From NCBI GenBank assembly GCA_009937525.1, contig JAACFE010000004.1, positions 1 through 61,723 of the forward strand: 61,723 nt of DNA, given 5' to 3'. Shown one piece after another: positions 8,608-18,540 of the stretch (its first letter is position 1; each line of letters begins with the position of its first letter). A model generated the notes under the pieces. The model searched no databases. It was given only the letters and a program-made list of their open reading frames with translations, and was not told where the DNA came from. The position numbers and the translations under genes were made by a program. Origin of the DNA: Gammaproteobacteria bacterium. Its GTDB lineage: Bacteria; Pseudomonadota; Gammaproteobacteria; Steroidobacterales; Woeseiaceae.

Positions 8608-9026
8608 GCGATTCGACCTTTTCCGGACGCTGTTTCTGCGGACAGGCCCGCTTCGAGCTAACTGGCGAACCGGCATTCGCCTGTCACTGCCACTGCGAGA
8701 GTTGCCGGCGCGCGGCGGGCGCGCCGTTCGTTACCTGGGTATCGTTTGACTACGCTAATCTGTCACTGACGTCGGGCACGATCACCGAGTATCGTTCCTC
8801 GCCAGGCGTCCGCCGCGGTCACTGTGCCATCTGCGGAACGACGATTACGTACTGGTCGGACAAGCGGCCGGGCGAGATCGATATCGCACTCGCGAGCCTG
8901 GACGAGGCCACAGGCATCGAACCTGCAGCACACATCTGGGTCGAGGACAAGGTGGCCTGGCTGGTCATCGACGACGGCCTGCCACGTTACAAGACGACGG
9001 TCACGGCCGGGGATGTGATCCGGTAG
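8604..9026 (+). CDS. GFA/CENP-V family zinc protein
   Basis: 140 residues. Zinc-binding cysteines appear as RCFCGQARFEL, CHCHCESCRRAAGAP and HCAICGTTITY, the pattern of the GFA (glutathione-dependent formaldehyde-activating/CENP-V) fold. Many members are not formaldehyde enzymes, so the reaction is unknown. ATG 8604 overlaps the upstream TGA, and this is the last gene of the plus-strand run. It converges on rho, with a REP-like repeat in the 114-base gap. Confidence 0.85.
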   Translation: MSDSTFSGRCFCGQARFELTGEPAFACHCHCESCRRAAGAPFVTWVSFDYANLSLTSGTITEYRSSPGVRRGHCAICGTTITYWSDKRPGEIDIALASLDEATGIEPAAHIWVEDKVAWLVIDDGLPRYKTTVTAGDVIR

Positions 9027-9043
9027 GCGTTCGCGATCACCCT

Positions 9044-9106
9044 GTAGTGGCGCGCCTCGGCGCACGATCAGCGTCGCTGGATTCCCGCTTCAGGAAGCGC
9101 TCCTAC
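9044..9106. repeat. Degenerate REP-like repeat
   Basis: This copy starts GTAGTGGCGCGCCTCGGCGC and ends CGCTTCAGGAAGCGCTCCTAC, with inner hairpins GGCGCGCCTCGGCGC and GCTTCAGGAAGC. It is a diverged member of the TAGGAGCG family, in the opposite orientation to the copies at 2121-2237. It sits between the convergent GFA and rho genes and may act as a shared transcription-ending hairpin. Confidence 0.75.
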
Positions 9107-9140
9107 GGCACGGATCTCAAGGTGCCAGCGGTCCTTGCTC

Positions 9141-10567
<1,427 letters not shown>

Positions 10568-10571
<4 letters not shown>

Positions 10572-10894
10572 AGATTGCTGTCCAGGAATTCCATCAATTG
10601 AGATTTCGACATTGCGCCGAGCTTTTGCGCAGCGACCGCACCATCCTTGAATAACATCAGCGTCGGGATGCTGCGGATGCCGAATTTCTGCGGCGTATTC
10701 GGATTCTCGTCGATATTGAGTTTGACGATCGCGAGTTTGTCCGCGTATTCGTTCGCCGCCTCGTCGAGCAGCGGCGCGATCATCTTGCAGGGACCGCACC
10801 ACTCGGCCCAGAAATCGAGCAGGACGGGCTTGTCGGACTGCAAGACGTCCGCGTCAAAATTACTGTCATTGGTGTGCACGATGTTGTCGCTCAC
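10568..10894 (-). CDS. trxA: Thioredoxin 1
   Basis: 108 residues from GTG 10894, exactly the usual thioredoxin length. The redox motif WCGPCK (Cys33, Cys36) is in [14 protein letters not shown], with the cis-proline loop RSIPTLMLF. It reduces protein disulfides in the cytoplasm. GGAGGA lies about 12 bases upstream of the GTG. The trxA-rho order and the divergent rhlB are the same as in E. coli. The frame is open beyond the GTG, but homology begins there. Confidence 0.96.
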
Positions 10895-11166
10895 CGGCCA
10901 CTTCCTCCACAATGAAGTTCGAATCAATTCGGTTTTGGCGGGCTCGTCATCAGCTCCCCCGATAAACGAACCCTGTAAAATGGATGACGCTGCCCTCAAC
11001 ATCAGGCAAACTATCGCGCTTTAACGCCGACTAATTCCGGCTTCTCTCTGGAATTGATGATTACGAATACGGCGGGTGCGACGATTGTCGCGTCGAATTA
11101 GGGCAATTTGAACGCTTCGCGAGCCATTTTGCAAGCTTTTCACGCACATTTTCCGACTAAATTCCT
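10895..11166. promoter_or_regulatory. Divergent promoter region between trxA-rho and rhlB
   Basis: These 272 bases separate the two start codons and are less GC-rich than their surroundings. They must hold promoters for both directions. I see TTGCAA about 35 bases before rhlB and a TAAATT just before its ATG, but spacing is not canonical, and I cannot place either promoter with confidence. No repeat or small gene is evident. Confidence 0.4.
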
Positions 11167-12438
11167 ATGAGCCAAGATCATCTGAGCGACCTCAGATTCG
11201 ACGAACTCGACATTCACGAACAGGTGCGGGTGGGTATCCGCGATTCCGGTTTCGAGTTCTGTACGCCCATCCAGGCCAGCACCCTTCCGATCGCGCTCAA
11301 GGGTCACGACGTGGCCGGCCAGGCGCAGACGGGAACGGGCAAGACCGCCGCGTTCCTGATATCGACCTATCAACGCCTGCTGGCCTCACCGCCCGCCGAC
11401 GATGAGAAGAAGCAGCCGCGCGCATTCATGCTGGCACCGACGCGCGAACTCGCCGTGCAGATCGCCAAAGACGCAGTATTGCTCGGCAGCCACACCGGGT
11501 TCAAGGTTGGACTGGCGTACGGCGGTACGGATTACGAAAAGCAGCGGCGCACGATCGAGGAAGGCATCGATATTCTCATCGGCACGCCCGGGCGCATCAT
11601 CGACTATTTCAAACAGGGCGTATTCAAGCTCGATCGTGTCGAGGTAGCGGTGCTCGACGAAGCCGACCGCATGTTCGACATGGGCTTTATCAAGGACATC
11701 CGCTACCTGCTCAGGCGGCTGCCGCCGCCCGACAAGCGCCTGAACATGCTCTTCTCCGCGACGCTTTCGCACAACGTGATGGAACTCGCCTACGAACACA
11801 TGAACGAGCCCGAGCTGATTCGCATCGAGCCGGACAAGGTCACTGCGGACAAGGTCCGGCAGGCGATCTTCTTCCCGTCGAACGAAGAGAAGATGCCGCT
11901 GCTGGTCGGCCTGATTCGCGAAATGGGCCAGGCCCGAATCATGGTGTTCGTCAACATGAAACGGGAAGCAGAACGCGTGCAGGCCTATTTACAGGCGAAC
12001 GGAATCGATGCCCGGGCGATCTCCGGCGATGTGCCGCAGAAAAAACGCCTGCGCATGCTGATGGACTTCCAGAGCGGCGACCTGCCGGTGCTGATCGGCA
12101 CCGACGTCGCATCCCGCGGCCTGCACATTCCCGACGTTCAATACGTCATCAACTACGACCTGCCGCAGGACTCGGAAGACTACGTGCATCGCATCGGCCG
12201 CACCGCACGCGCGGGAGCAAGTGGTGATGCAATCAGTTTCGGTTGCGAAACCTATGCCGTCTCCCTGCCCGATATCGAGGACTACATCGGCCACAAGATC
12301 CCGGTCGCAAACTACGATGTCGCCTTGCTGCCCGAACTGAAAAAGCCGAGGTCGCGGCCGAGAAATAAGACCGACCAGCATCGCGGACGAAGCAGCAAGC
12401 GCCCCAGCCGCCGCAAGCGACCGCCGAAGAAATCATAG
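11167..12438 (+). CDS. rhlB: ATP-dependent RNA helicase RhlB
   Basis: 423 residues, as in E. coli RhlB (421). DEAD-box motifs appear in order: FEFCTPIQAS (Q motif), AQTGTGKT, APTRELAVQ, GGTDYEKQ, GTPGRIIDY, DEADRMFDMGF, FSATL, RIMVFVNMKREAERV, DVASRGLHIPDV and HRIGRTARAG. RhlB unwinds RNA in the degradosome. The C-terminal tail is basic (RPRNKTDQHRGRSSKRPSRR), suited to RNA binding. No obvious Shine-Dalgarno precedes ATG 11167. The TAG stop is the first three bases of a REP-like repeat. Confidence 0.95.
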   Translation: MSQDHLSDLRFDELDIHEQVRVGIRDSGFEFCTPIQASTLPIALKGHDVAGQAQTGTGKTAAFLISTYQRLLASPPADDEKKQPRAFMLAPTRELAVQIAKDAVLLGSHTGFKVGLAYGGTDYEKQRRTIEEGIDILIGTPGRIIDYFKQGVFKLDRVEVAVLDEADRMFDMGFIKDIRYLLRRLPPPDKRLNMLFSATLSHNVMELAYEHMNEPELIRIEPDKVTADKVRQAIFFPSNEEKMPLLVGLIREMGQARIMVFVNMKREAERVQAYLQANGIDARAISGDVPQKKRLRMLMDFQSGDLPVLIGTDVASRGLHIPDVQYVINYDLPQDSEDYVHRIGRTARAGASGDAISFGCETYAVSLPDIEDYIGHKIPVANYDVALLPELKKPRSRPRNKTDQHRGRSSKRPSRRKRPPKKS

Positions 12439-12513
12439 GAGTGCACCTCGGCGCGCCATCGTGGCTGCAGGAGCGGTTCCTGAACCGCGATCGTGCGCCT
12501 CGGCGCGCTCCTA
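12436..12513. repeat. REP-like repeat spanning the rhlB/yrfG convergence
   Basis: It runs from TAGGAGTGCACCTCGGCGCG to CGCCTCGGCGCGCTCCTA: a half element followed by a full one (12469-12513) with hairpin GCGGTTCCTGAACCGC. The first three bases are the rhlB stop TAG, and the last three, read on the minus strand, are the yrfG stop TAG. The repeat therefore fills the gap completely. Confidence 0.85.
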
Positions 12514-13179
12514 CGTGTCCAACAGGTCGGCCACACCCATCACGCCCGTGTAGTCGGACGTCTCCCTCACGGGCTCCGATGTGTCGGGCTGACTGATCTC
12601 GACGAGCATCTCCAGGCCGTAGGCATCGGCGCTTTTCAGCACGGTCCGGTTGTCGTCCACGAACAGGGTCGACCCTTTCCCGAAGCCTTCTTCTTCCTGC
12701 AGTGCGTGCCAGAATTCCTGGCGTTCTTTCGCGTAACCGAACTGGTGCGAGGTGTAGATCGCATCGAAATAATCCGCGAGCCCGGTCACTTCGTCCTTGA
12801 GCGCCAGCGTATCCGGATGTGAGTTCGTTACAAGCAGCACGCGCACGTCGTGTTCGTGCAGCGCCTGCAGAAAGCGCTTGGCGCCAGGCAGGTAATCGAT
12901 CCGGTGATTGACCCCACGATGCAGCTCGAGCACATCCAGACCGAGGCGCTCGCTCCAGTGATCGAGGCAGTACCACTGGATATCGCCCTGTATTGCACGG
13001 TACTTCGCATACAGCCGGCTGCGGGCAAGGTCTACACTGATGCCCTTTGCTTCCGCGTAGTGCTCGGGCACCAGTTCCTTCCACACGTAATTGTCGTAGG
13101 CGAGATCGAGCACGGTACCGTCCATATCGAGCATGAGCGTCTCGCACTCGTTCAGCATGGTTTTAGCGTCGTTGTTCAC
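12511..13179 (-). CDS. yrfG: GMP/IMP nucleotidase, HAD family (YrfG)
   Basis: 222 residues, the same length as E. coli YrfG, which dephosphorylates GMP and IMP. HAD motifs: LMLDMDGTVLDLAYDNYVW (motif I, nucleophile Asp), LLVTNSHP (motif II), and TLFVDDN (motif IV). DIQWYCLDHWSERLGLD and HQFGYAKERQEFW match the family closely. ATG 13179 faces cysQ across a 39-base divergent gap. The stop lies inside a REP-like repeat. Confidence 0.9.
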   Translation of the reverse strand: MNNDAKTMLNECETLMLDMDGTVLDLAYDNYVWKELVPEHYAEAKGISVDLARSRLYAKYRAIQGDIQWYCLDHWSERLGLDVLELHRGVNHRIDYLPGAKRFLQALHEHDVRVLLVTNSHPDTLALKDEVTGLADYFDAIYTSHQFGYAKERQEFWHALQEEEGFGKGSTLFVDDNRTVLKSADAYGLEMLVEISQPDTSEPVRETSDYTGVMGVADLLDT

Positions 13180-13218
13180 CGTATACTGCGCGCCCCGTCA
13201 GCCAATAAGGATGCTGCA

Positions 13219-14022
13219 ATGAATTATGTCGAACTCATCGAACCGGCCGTCGCCCTGGCGAAGCAGGCCGGCGATGCGATTCTCGAAGTCTACGCGAGCG
13301 ACTTCGACGTTCAAAGCAAGGATGACGAGTCTCCATTGACGCAGGCGGATCTCGCCTCTCACCGCCGGATCGTTTCGGGATTGGCCGAGATCACGCCCGA
13401 ACTGCCCGTGATTTCGGAGGAATCCGGACTGCCACCCTTCGAAGAACGCAGCAGATGGCCGACGTACTGGCTCATCGACCCGCTCGACGGCACCAAGGAG
13501 TTCGTGAACCGGAACGGCGAGTTCACCGTAAACATTGCGCTCATCAACGACGGCCGGCCGGTGTTCGGCGTCGTGCACGTGCCCGTTCAGGGCAAGACCT
13601 ACGTGGGCTGCGAGGGCCACGGCGCCGAGCTGCGCGTCGGCGGGGAGCCACCGAGGCAAATCCATGTCGCGCACAGCAGTGCGCGACCGGTGCGCGTCGT
13701 CGGCAGCCGTTCCCACCGCGGCGCCAGCCTCGATGCCTTTATCGAGAATCTCGGCGACTGCGACCTCGTCCCCATGGGCAGCTCCCTCAAGTTCTGTGTC
13801 GTCGCGGAAGGCGGTGCCGACGTCTATCCGCGCCTCGGGCCGACCTCGGAATGGGACACTGCGGCCGCGCAGGCCGTCGTCGAACAGGCCGGCGGCTCGG
13901 TCGTGACGCTTGATGGTAAGCCTATGAAATATAACCAGAACGAGGACATACTGAACCCTCAGTTCATGGTGATCGGTGCAAGCGATCGTGACTGGCTGGC
14001 GCTGCTCCCCGACCGCGAGTAG
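13219..14022 (+). CDS. cysQ: 3'(2'),5'-bisphosphate nucleotidase CysQ
   Basis: 267 residues. It removes the 3' phosphate from PAP and PAPS, recycling by-products of sulfate assimilation. Metal and substrate motifs of the inositol-monophosphatase fold are present: VISEESGLPP, WLIDPLDGTKEFVNRNGEF and the C-terminal PTSEWDTAAAQAVVEQAGG. ATG 13219 is preceded by AAGGA with 8 bases spacing. It is divergent from yrfG, a neighbourhood seen in other Gammaproteobacteria. Confidence 0.95.
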   Translation: MNYVELIEPAVALAKQAGDAILEVYASDFDVQSKDDESPLTQADLASHRRIVSGLAEITPELPVISEESGLPPFEERSRWPTYWLIDPLDGTKEFVNRNGEFTVNIALINDGRPVFGVVHVPVQGKTYVGCEGHGAELRVGGEPPRQIHVAHSSARPVRVVGSRSHRGASLDAFIENLGDCDLVPMGSSLKFCVVAEGGADVYPRLGPTSEWDTAAAQAVVEQAGGSVVTLDGKPMKYNQNEDILNPQFMVIGASDRDWLALLPDRE

Positions 14023-14085
14023 CATGCGTGTAACGGTCTACTACTATACTAATAGCAACAACCGAATCAGCTACATACGGTCCGC

Positions 14086-14301
14086 ATGTCCGAAAAAGTC
14101 GATACCGAATCGTTCAAGCAACTCGAGCGCCTGCGCGAGTTGCGAGTGAGCCACAGGGACCTTGATTACCTGATCGACCGTCTGCAGCACGACCCGATGG
14201 TCGACCAGCTGCGCATTCGCCGCCTGAAGAAACGCAAGCTCCTGCTCAAGGACATGATCACGGCGCTGGAGAGCGAACTCATCCCCGACCTGGACGCCTG
14301 A
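14086..14301 (+). CDS. YdcH-like DUF465 protein
   Basis: 71 residues, charged and helical throughout, likely a short coiled coil. LRVSHRDLDYLIDRLQHDP and IRRLKKRKLLLKDMI are the hallmarks of the DUF465/YdcH family, small cytoplasmic proteins of unknown role. TATACT lies about 40 bases upstream and could be a -10 element; no good Shine-Dalgarno is seen. It converges on trhO with a REP-like repeat between them. Confidence 0.8.
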   Translation: MSEKVDTESFKQLERLRELRVSHRDLDYLIDRLQHDPMVDQLRIRRLKKRKLLLKDMITALESELIPDLDA

Positions 14302-14306
14302 TGCAA

Positions 14307-14370
14307 ATCGCGCGCCGAGGCGCGCTCCTACAGTCAGATCTTCCGCTGTAGGAGCGGTTCTCGAACCGCG
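14307..14370. repeat. REP-like repeat, halves in inverted order
   Basis: Here the GCGCGCCGAGGCGCGC hairpin comes first and GCGGTTCTCGAACCGC second. Between them GCTCCTACAG and CTGTAGGAGC form a 10-base inverted repeat. The same two half-sites as at 2121 are therefore joined tail to tail. The repeat fills the gap between the convergent YdcH-like and trhO genes. Confidence 0.8.
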
Positions 14371-14376
14371 ATCAGG

Positions 14377-15285
14377 TTAGAGTTTCTGGCCGATGTGCCT
14401 GTCGCCGCGCTGTTCGGCAAGGGCAACCTGCTTGCGGCGCTCCTCCAGCCGCGCCGCGCGTTCCTCGTCGATCTCTTTGACGCAGTGCGGGCAGGACACC
14501 CCTTCCCGGTAGTCGGGTGACTGCAGGTCCTCAGCGGACAGCGGCCGTCTGCAGGCATGGCACTGCACATAGCCGCCCTCCGCGAGATCCTTGTCGACCG
14601 CCACTCGGGTATCGAACACGAAGCACTCGCCCTGCCAGCGATTCTGATCTTCGGGCATCTCCTGGAGGTATTTCAGAATTCCTCCCTGAAGGTGATAGAC
14701 CTCTTCGAAACCCAATTCGAGCATCAGCGCCGTCGCTTTTTCGCAGCGGATGCCACCGGTGCAGAACATCGCAAGCGGCCGGTCTTTCGACGTCTCCGCG
14801 AGCTGCCTCGCAAACTCCGGAAACTGCCGGAAGCTGTCGGTGCCGGGGTCGATTGCGCGCGGGAACGTGCCCACCTCGACCTCGTAGTGGTTGCGCGTAT
14901 CGACAAGCAGTACGTCGGGATTCTCGATGAGCGCGTTCCACTCTTCCGGCGGTACGTACGTGCCGGTCTTCCGGTGCGGCAGGATATCGGGACGCCCGAG
15001 CGTAACGATCTCTTTCTTGACGCGCACACGCATGCGCCGAAACGGCGCCTCGCCGGCATCGGTCCAGCGCGCCTCGATTGGCGTATCCAGCCCGAGGCGC
15101 CGCCCCATCCAGCTGAACACGTCGCGGATCGACTCTTCAGGCCCGCATATCGTGCCGTTGAAACCCTCCGCCGCCACGAGAATGGTTCCCAGGACGTCGT
15201 GCGCGTCGCAAAACGCCTGGAGGTGATCGCGAAATGCATTCGGGTCGGCGAGATCGAGGAAACGATAGAACGATGCGACCATCAT
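14377..15285 (-). CDS. trhO: tRNA uridine(34) hydroxylase TrhO (YceA), rhodanese family
   Basis: 302 residues. TrhO hydroxylates U34 of some tRNAs on the way to 5-methoxy- or carboxymethoxyuridine. The N-terminal acylphosphatase-like part (FYRFLDLADPNAFRDHLQAF, GTILVAAEGFNGTICG) precedes a rhodanese domain with LLVDTRNHYEVEVGTFPRA and active Cys in FCTGGIRCEKATALM. The C terminus has CHACRRPLS and CPHC, a CxxC pair likely binding zinc. ATG 15285 overlaps the plsB TGA (ATGA). Confidence 0.92.
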   Translation of the reverse strand: MMVASFYRFLDLADPNAFRDHLQAFCDAHDVLGTILVAAEGFNGTICGPEESIRDVFSWMGRRLGLDTPIEARWTDAGEAPFRRMRVRVKKEIVTLGRPDILPHRKTGTYVPPEEWNALIENPDVLLVDTRNHYEVEVGTFPRAIDPGTDSFRQFPEFARQLAETSKDRPLAMFCTGGIRCEKATALMLELGFEEVYHLQGGILKYLQEMPEDQNRWQGECFVFDTRVAVDKDLAEGGYVQCHACRRPLSAEDLQSPDYREGVSCPHCVKEIDEERAARLEERRKQVALAEQRGDRHIGQKL

Positions 15286-17759
15286 ACGTCGGCCTCGGTG
15301 CTCTCGAATGTCAGTGACAGGATACTGTGGCGGATCTCCTCCCCCAGCACCAGCCGGGCATCCGCGCCGATGCTGGTGAGATTGTCGTCGAATTCGAGCT
15401 TGCCGTCGGCATTGCGGCGCAGGACGTCCAGGTTCTGCAATTTCCTGATGAAATCGTGAAACAGCGTTTTGTTGAAGAAGTCCGGCGAATGCAGCCCGTA
15501 GATCATCGATAGTCGCTCGGCACTCTGCTGGCACAGCGCCTCCAGGTCTGCCCTCGTGAGCTTGGCCGACCCATGGTGCACCAGGATTGCGATGACGAGG
15601 TAAAACCGTTGCAGCATCGGCACCATCGATTGCCCCAGCATGAGCAACTGGTAGGCCTTTGCCGACCCGGCGCGTGGACGTATCAGCATCTTCTTGTTGC
15701 GGCCCCGCGTCAGCAACTCGTGTTCCAGAAGCGCTTCGATCGCCTGCGTGGTCACGTCATCGATATCCGCGTAGTCCCACTTCAGGCAGAGTTCCTTGCG
15801 CATGAACGGATATATCAGGCGAATGAGCCGCTGCAACTCCGCATGCTCGAGTTCGCGGCCCTGGATAAAGCAGCAGGCAACCGCGGCGGGAACCGCGAGC
15901 AGGTGCAGTATGTTGTTGCGGAAATAGGTCATGAGCACCGCGGTATGCTCGGTCATGTGGATAACGTCGCCCATCGGGTGCGAGGTTCGGCTGATGACAT
16001 TCAGCTCTTCGCCATGGCGGATGATCTTCTCCGGCGACCAGTCCGGCAGCGTCACCGACGGGGAGTAGCTGAACATCTTCATCAGCGACAGATACAGCTC
16101 CAGCTGGCGCTTGAGTTCCTGCGCCCCTGTTTTCTGTTTGGGTGTCGCCAGCAGGACGCAGGCGAGCAGGCTGATCGGCGTTACAGCCGCGGCGGCGTTG
16201 ATACTGCTCATGATGTCGATGCCCAGCTCATCGACCACGCTGCCGAGCCATGCCGGTCGCTCGCCGTTTTCAGGCACCGCATCGCGCCAGTCCGCTTTGA
16301 GATTATCGAGTACGGCGTCGAGCTCGATCGGCTCGGCGATGTTGACGTAGACCTTGCCGAAATTCTCGCGCAGCGAATTGATGGAACGGATCAGGCCGAA
16401 AAGCGACTCCTTCTTTTTCTCGGAGCCGCTCAGCTCGCTGATGAACAAGTCGCCCTCGATCAATTTCTCGTATCCGAAGTAGACGGGCACGAACACGATC
16501 GGTCGCTTCGGGTTCTTGATGTACGAGTGCACGGTCATGACCAGCATGCCTCCCCTCGGCGCGAGCAGCCGCCCGGTGCGGCTGCGAGTGCCCTCGACGA
16601 AGTACTCGACCGAGTAGCCCCGCTGCAGGAGCTGGTCCAGGTAGGCGTCGAACACGGCCGCATACAGCCGGTTGCCCTTGAAGCTGCGCCGCAGGAAGAA
16701 CGCGCCGCCGCGCCGCAATATCGGGCCGACGACGGGCAGGTTCAGATTGATGCCGGCAGCAATGTGCGGCGTCTGCAGGCCCTCTTCGTAAAGGATGTAG
16801 CCGAGCAGCAGGTAATCGAAATGGCTGCGATGGCAGGGTACGTAGATGACCTCCTTTTCCCTGGCCACATCGTGCATACGCTCGGCATGGGCGATGTCGA
16901 TACCGTCATAGATGTTCGTCCACAGCCAGCGCAGCACGCGTTCCAGCACCCGGATCGTCGGGTAGGAGATGTCCGCCGCAATCTCGTACGCATAGCGGCG
17001 GGCCTCCTTACGTGCTTTTTCCTGCGCGGACGGGTCGTCGCCGGCGTCGCCCGCAATCGCCTTACGGACGCCCGGGGTTCGCAGCACCTGGTTGACGAGG
17101 GTGCGGCGGTTCGACAAGTCGGGTCCGACGGTGGCCGTGCGCCGCTGCCGGAAGTGCACGCGCAGGATTCGCGAGACCTTGCGGAATGCCACCTCGGAAT
17201 CGAGGTCCTCGGCAACGATGGAGCTCAGCGGCAGCGGCTCGCTGAATCGGAGCAGCGTGTTGCGGCCGAGAAGCAGGGTCGCAAAGAACTTTCGGCTTCT
17301 GCCCGCAACATCCCAGTTCTCCGCAAACAGGAGCTTGAACACCGACCGCTCCTTCTGCGGCGAACGCCCCCAGTAGATCGCAACAGGAATCAACAGCAGC
17401 TCTTGCTGCTTGGCGTCGGCTGCGGCGACGAGACGCCGCAGGCGGGGTGAGCCATTCGTGGTGCGGCGGCCAAAAACGAAGCCCTGCGTGCGCCGCATGA
17501 CAACGACACGACGCGACTCACGCTTGTCACAACACTTGAACGATTCGCTCGGCGACGGCATGCCGTGAAGTTTGCAGGCGCGTTCGAGGGCCAGCATGTC
17601 GGCAAGGCCGCCCGTTTCGAGCACGTAGCAGACGGCGTCATCCTCGTTACCCAGGAGCTCGGCCGGCACCTCCGGCTGGATCGCGGGCCGCGCCCAGATT
17701 GCGAAGATCTTGCCGGCCAGCCAGTACAGGGGCCGCAGCAGGAATCCGGCGATATTCAT
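15282..17759 (-). CDS. plsB: Glycerol-3-phosphate 1-O-acyltransferase PlsB
   Basis: 825 residues, close to E. coli PlsB (807). It performs the first acylation of glycerol-3-phosphate in phospholipid synthesis at the inner membrane. Acyltransferase motifs: VPCHRSHFDYLLLGYIL (HX4D), GGAFFLRRSFKGN, YFVEGTRSRTGRLL and VFVPVYFGYEKL. The long N-terminal part contains FVFGRRTTNGSPRLRRLV and RNTLLRFSEPLPL, also typical. Just upstream, TTTGCA and TAGACT with 16 bases between could be its promoter. It is translationally coupled to trhO. Confidence 0.96.
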   Translation of the reverse strand: MNIAGFLLRPLYWLAGKIFAIWARPAIQPEVPAELLGNEDDAVCYVLETGGLADMLALERACKLHGMPSPSESFKCCDKRESRRVVVMRRTQGFVFGRRTTNGSPRLRRLVAAADAKQQELLLIPVAIYWGRSPQKERSVFKLLFAENWDVAGRSRKFFATLLLGRNTLLRFSEPLPLSSIVAEDLDSEVAFRKVSRILRVHFRQRRTATVGPDLSNRRTLVNQVLRTPGVRKAIAGDAGDDPSAQEKARKEARRYAYEIAADISYPTIRVLERVLRWLWTNIYDGIDIAHAERMHDVAREKEVIYVPCHRSHFDYLLLGYILYEEGLQTPHIAAGINLNLPVVGPILRRGGAFFLRRSFKGNRLYAAVFDAYLDQLLQRGYSVEYFVEGTRSRTGRLLAPRGGMLVMTVHSYIKNPKRPIVFVPVYFGYEKLIEGDLFISELSGSEKKKESLFGLIRSINSLRENFGKVYVNIAEPIELDAVLDNLKADWRDAVPENGERPAWLGSVVDELGIDIMSSINAAAAVTPISLLACVLLATPKQKTGAQELKRQLELYLSLMKMFSYSPSVTLPDWSPEKIIRHGEELNVISRTSHPMGDVIHMTEHTAVLMTYFRNNILHLLAVPAAVACCFIQGRELEHAELQRLIRLIYPFMRKELCLKWDYADIDDVTTQAIEALLEHELLTRGRNKKMLIRPRAGSAKAYQLLMLGQSMVPMLQRFYLVIAILVHHGSAKLTRADLEALCQQSAERLSMIYGLHSPDFFNKTLFHDFIRKLQNLDVLRRNADGKLEFDDNLTSIGADARLVLGEEIRHSILSLTFESTEADV

Positions 17760-17819
17760 GGCGAGTCAGTCTACCGAAAAGACCGTGCCTGCAAACCCTT
17801 GTTTTTGGCCAAAAATGCG

Positions 17820-18008
17820 CTACTCGTCGGCGTCGTCGACCGCTTCGTCGATCCTGTCTTTGGACTCGAGAACGAGGCCCTCGACCGCCTCCGCTTTTTC
17901 GACGGGCGCTTTGGCAGCGTCGAGCAGAACGCCCTGGCCATCCTCCTCGTCGGGTTCGGCCGAGCAACCAAGGATTGCCATGCTCGCAACAAGCACGATG
18001 TATTTCAT
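17820..18008 (-). CDS. Small lipoprotein
   Basis: 62 residues. MKYIVLVASMAILGCSAEP is a lipoprotein signal with Cys15 after ILG. The mature 48 residues are strongly acidic and Ala-rich (VEKAEAVEGLVLE) with no recognised domain. ATG 18008 is preceded by GGAGGA and overlaps the stop of the hydrolase gene upstream as ATGA. The family is unknown, but signal, ribosome site and coupling make it a convincing gene. Confidence 0.7.
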   Translation of the reverse strand: MKYIVLVASMAILGCSAEPDEEDGQGVLLDAAKAPVEKAEAVEGLVLESKDRIDEAVDDADE

Positions 18009-18523
18009 TCGGAGTCCTCCTGGCCGCGTGTAACCGTTCGTATGAATCGTTTCAGATGGGCGCAGATCTCGACAATGTTGTCCGTCAGCCGATGATCGCC
18101 GTCGATGAGATGCAGCTCCGCATTGCACTGACGCGCAAACCGGATGCTGTTGTCAACGGGGACAACGTCATCGTTCCAACCGTGCACGATGCAGATCGGG
18201 ATGCCGGGAGCGGGCGGCGTGAGTTCTTCGTAGCCCTGCATGTAGTAGGCCGGCGCCAACACGAACAGGCCGGCTGCATTCACTTTCCCTGCTGCTGCCG
18301 TCGCAACATGTCCTCCCATGCTGGATCCGACGAGAATCAGCGTGTCGTCGATACTTTCGCATTCGGCAAGCAGTTTCCCGACGCGCTCCGTCGGGTCCGA
18401 TATGCCCTGGTAGTCAATGCTATCGGCGTGGCACCCGAGTTCCCTGGCCATCGCCGCCATGGCTTCGATCTTGGTGCCCCACGGCCCGCTCTCCTGGCCG
18501 TGCGAAAAGATCACCGTCGTCAT
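18005..18523 (-). CDS. Small alpha/beta hydrolase
   Basis: 172 residues from ATG 18523, which has GGGAGA about 9 bases upstream; a TTG at 18544 would add seven residues. Beginning VIFSHGQESGPWGTKI, nucleophile elbow VGSSMGGHVA, acid in HGWNDDVVPVDNSI and the His in LIDGDHRLTDN complete a Ser-Asp-His triad. It resembles YqiA/dienelactone-type esterases. The substrate is unknown. Confidence 0.75.
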   Translation of the reverse strand: MTTVIFSHGQESGPWGTKIEAMAAMARELGCHADSIDYQGISDPTERVGKLLAECESIDDTLILVGSSMGGHVATAAAGKVNAAGLFVLAPAYYMQGYEELTPPAPGIPICIVHGWNDDVVPVDNSIRFARQCNAELHLIDGDHRLTDNIVEICAHLKRFIRTVTRGQEDSE

Positions 18524-18540
18524 CTGCTTGTCTCCCGAGT

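Noticed and set aside
10572-10802. Further upstream extension of rho through trxA
   Set aside because: It would be read entirely in another frame of trxA. The GTG at 10571 next to the trxA stop is the furthest plausible start.
15573-17450. 625-codon open frame opposite plsB
   Set aside because: The minus strand encodes a complete PlsB with all motifs. The antisense product is low-complexity and rich in Gln, Arg and Val.
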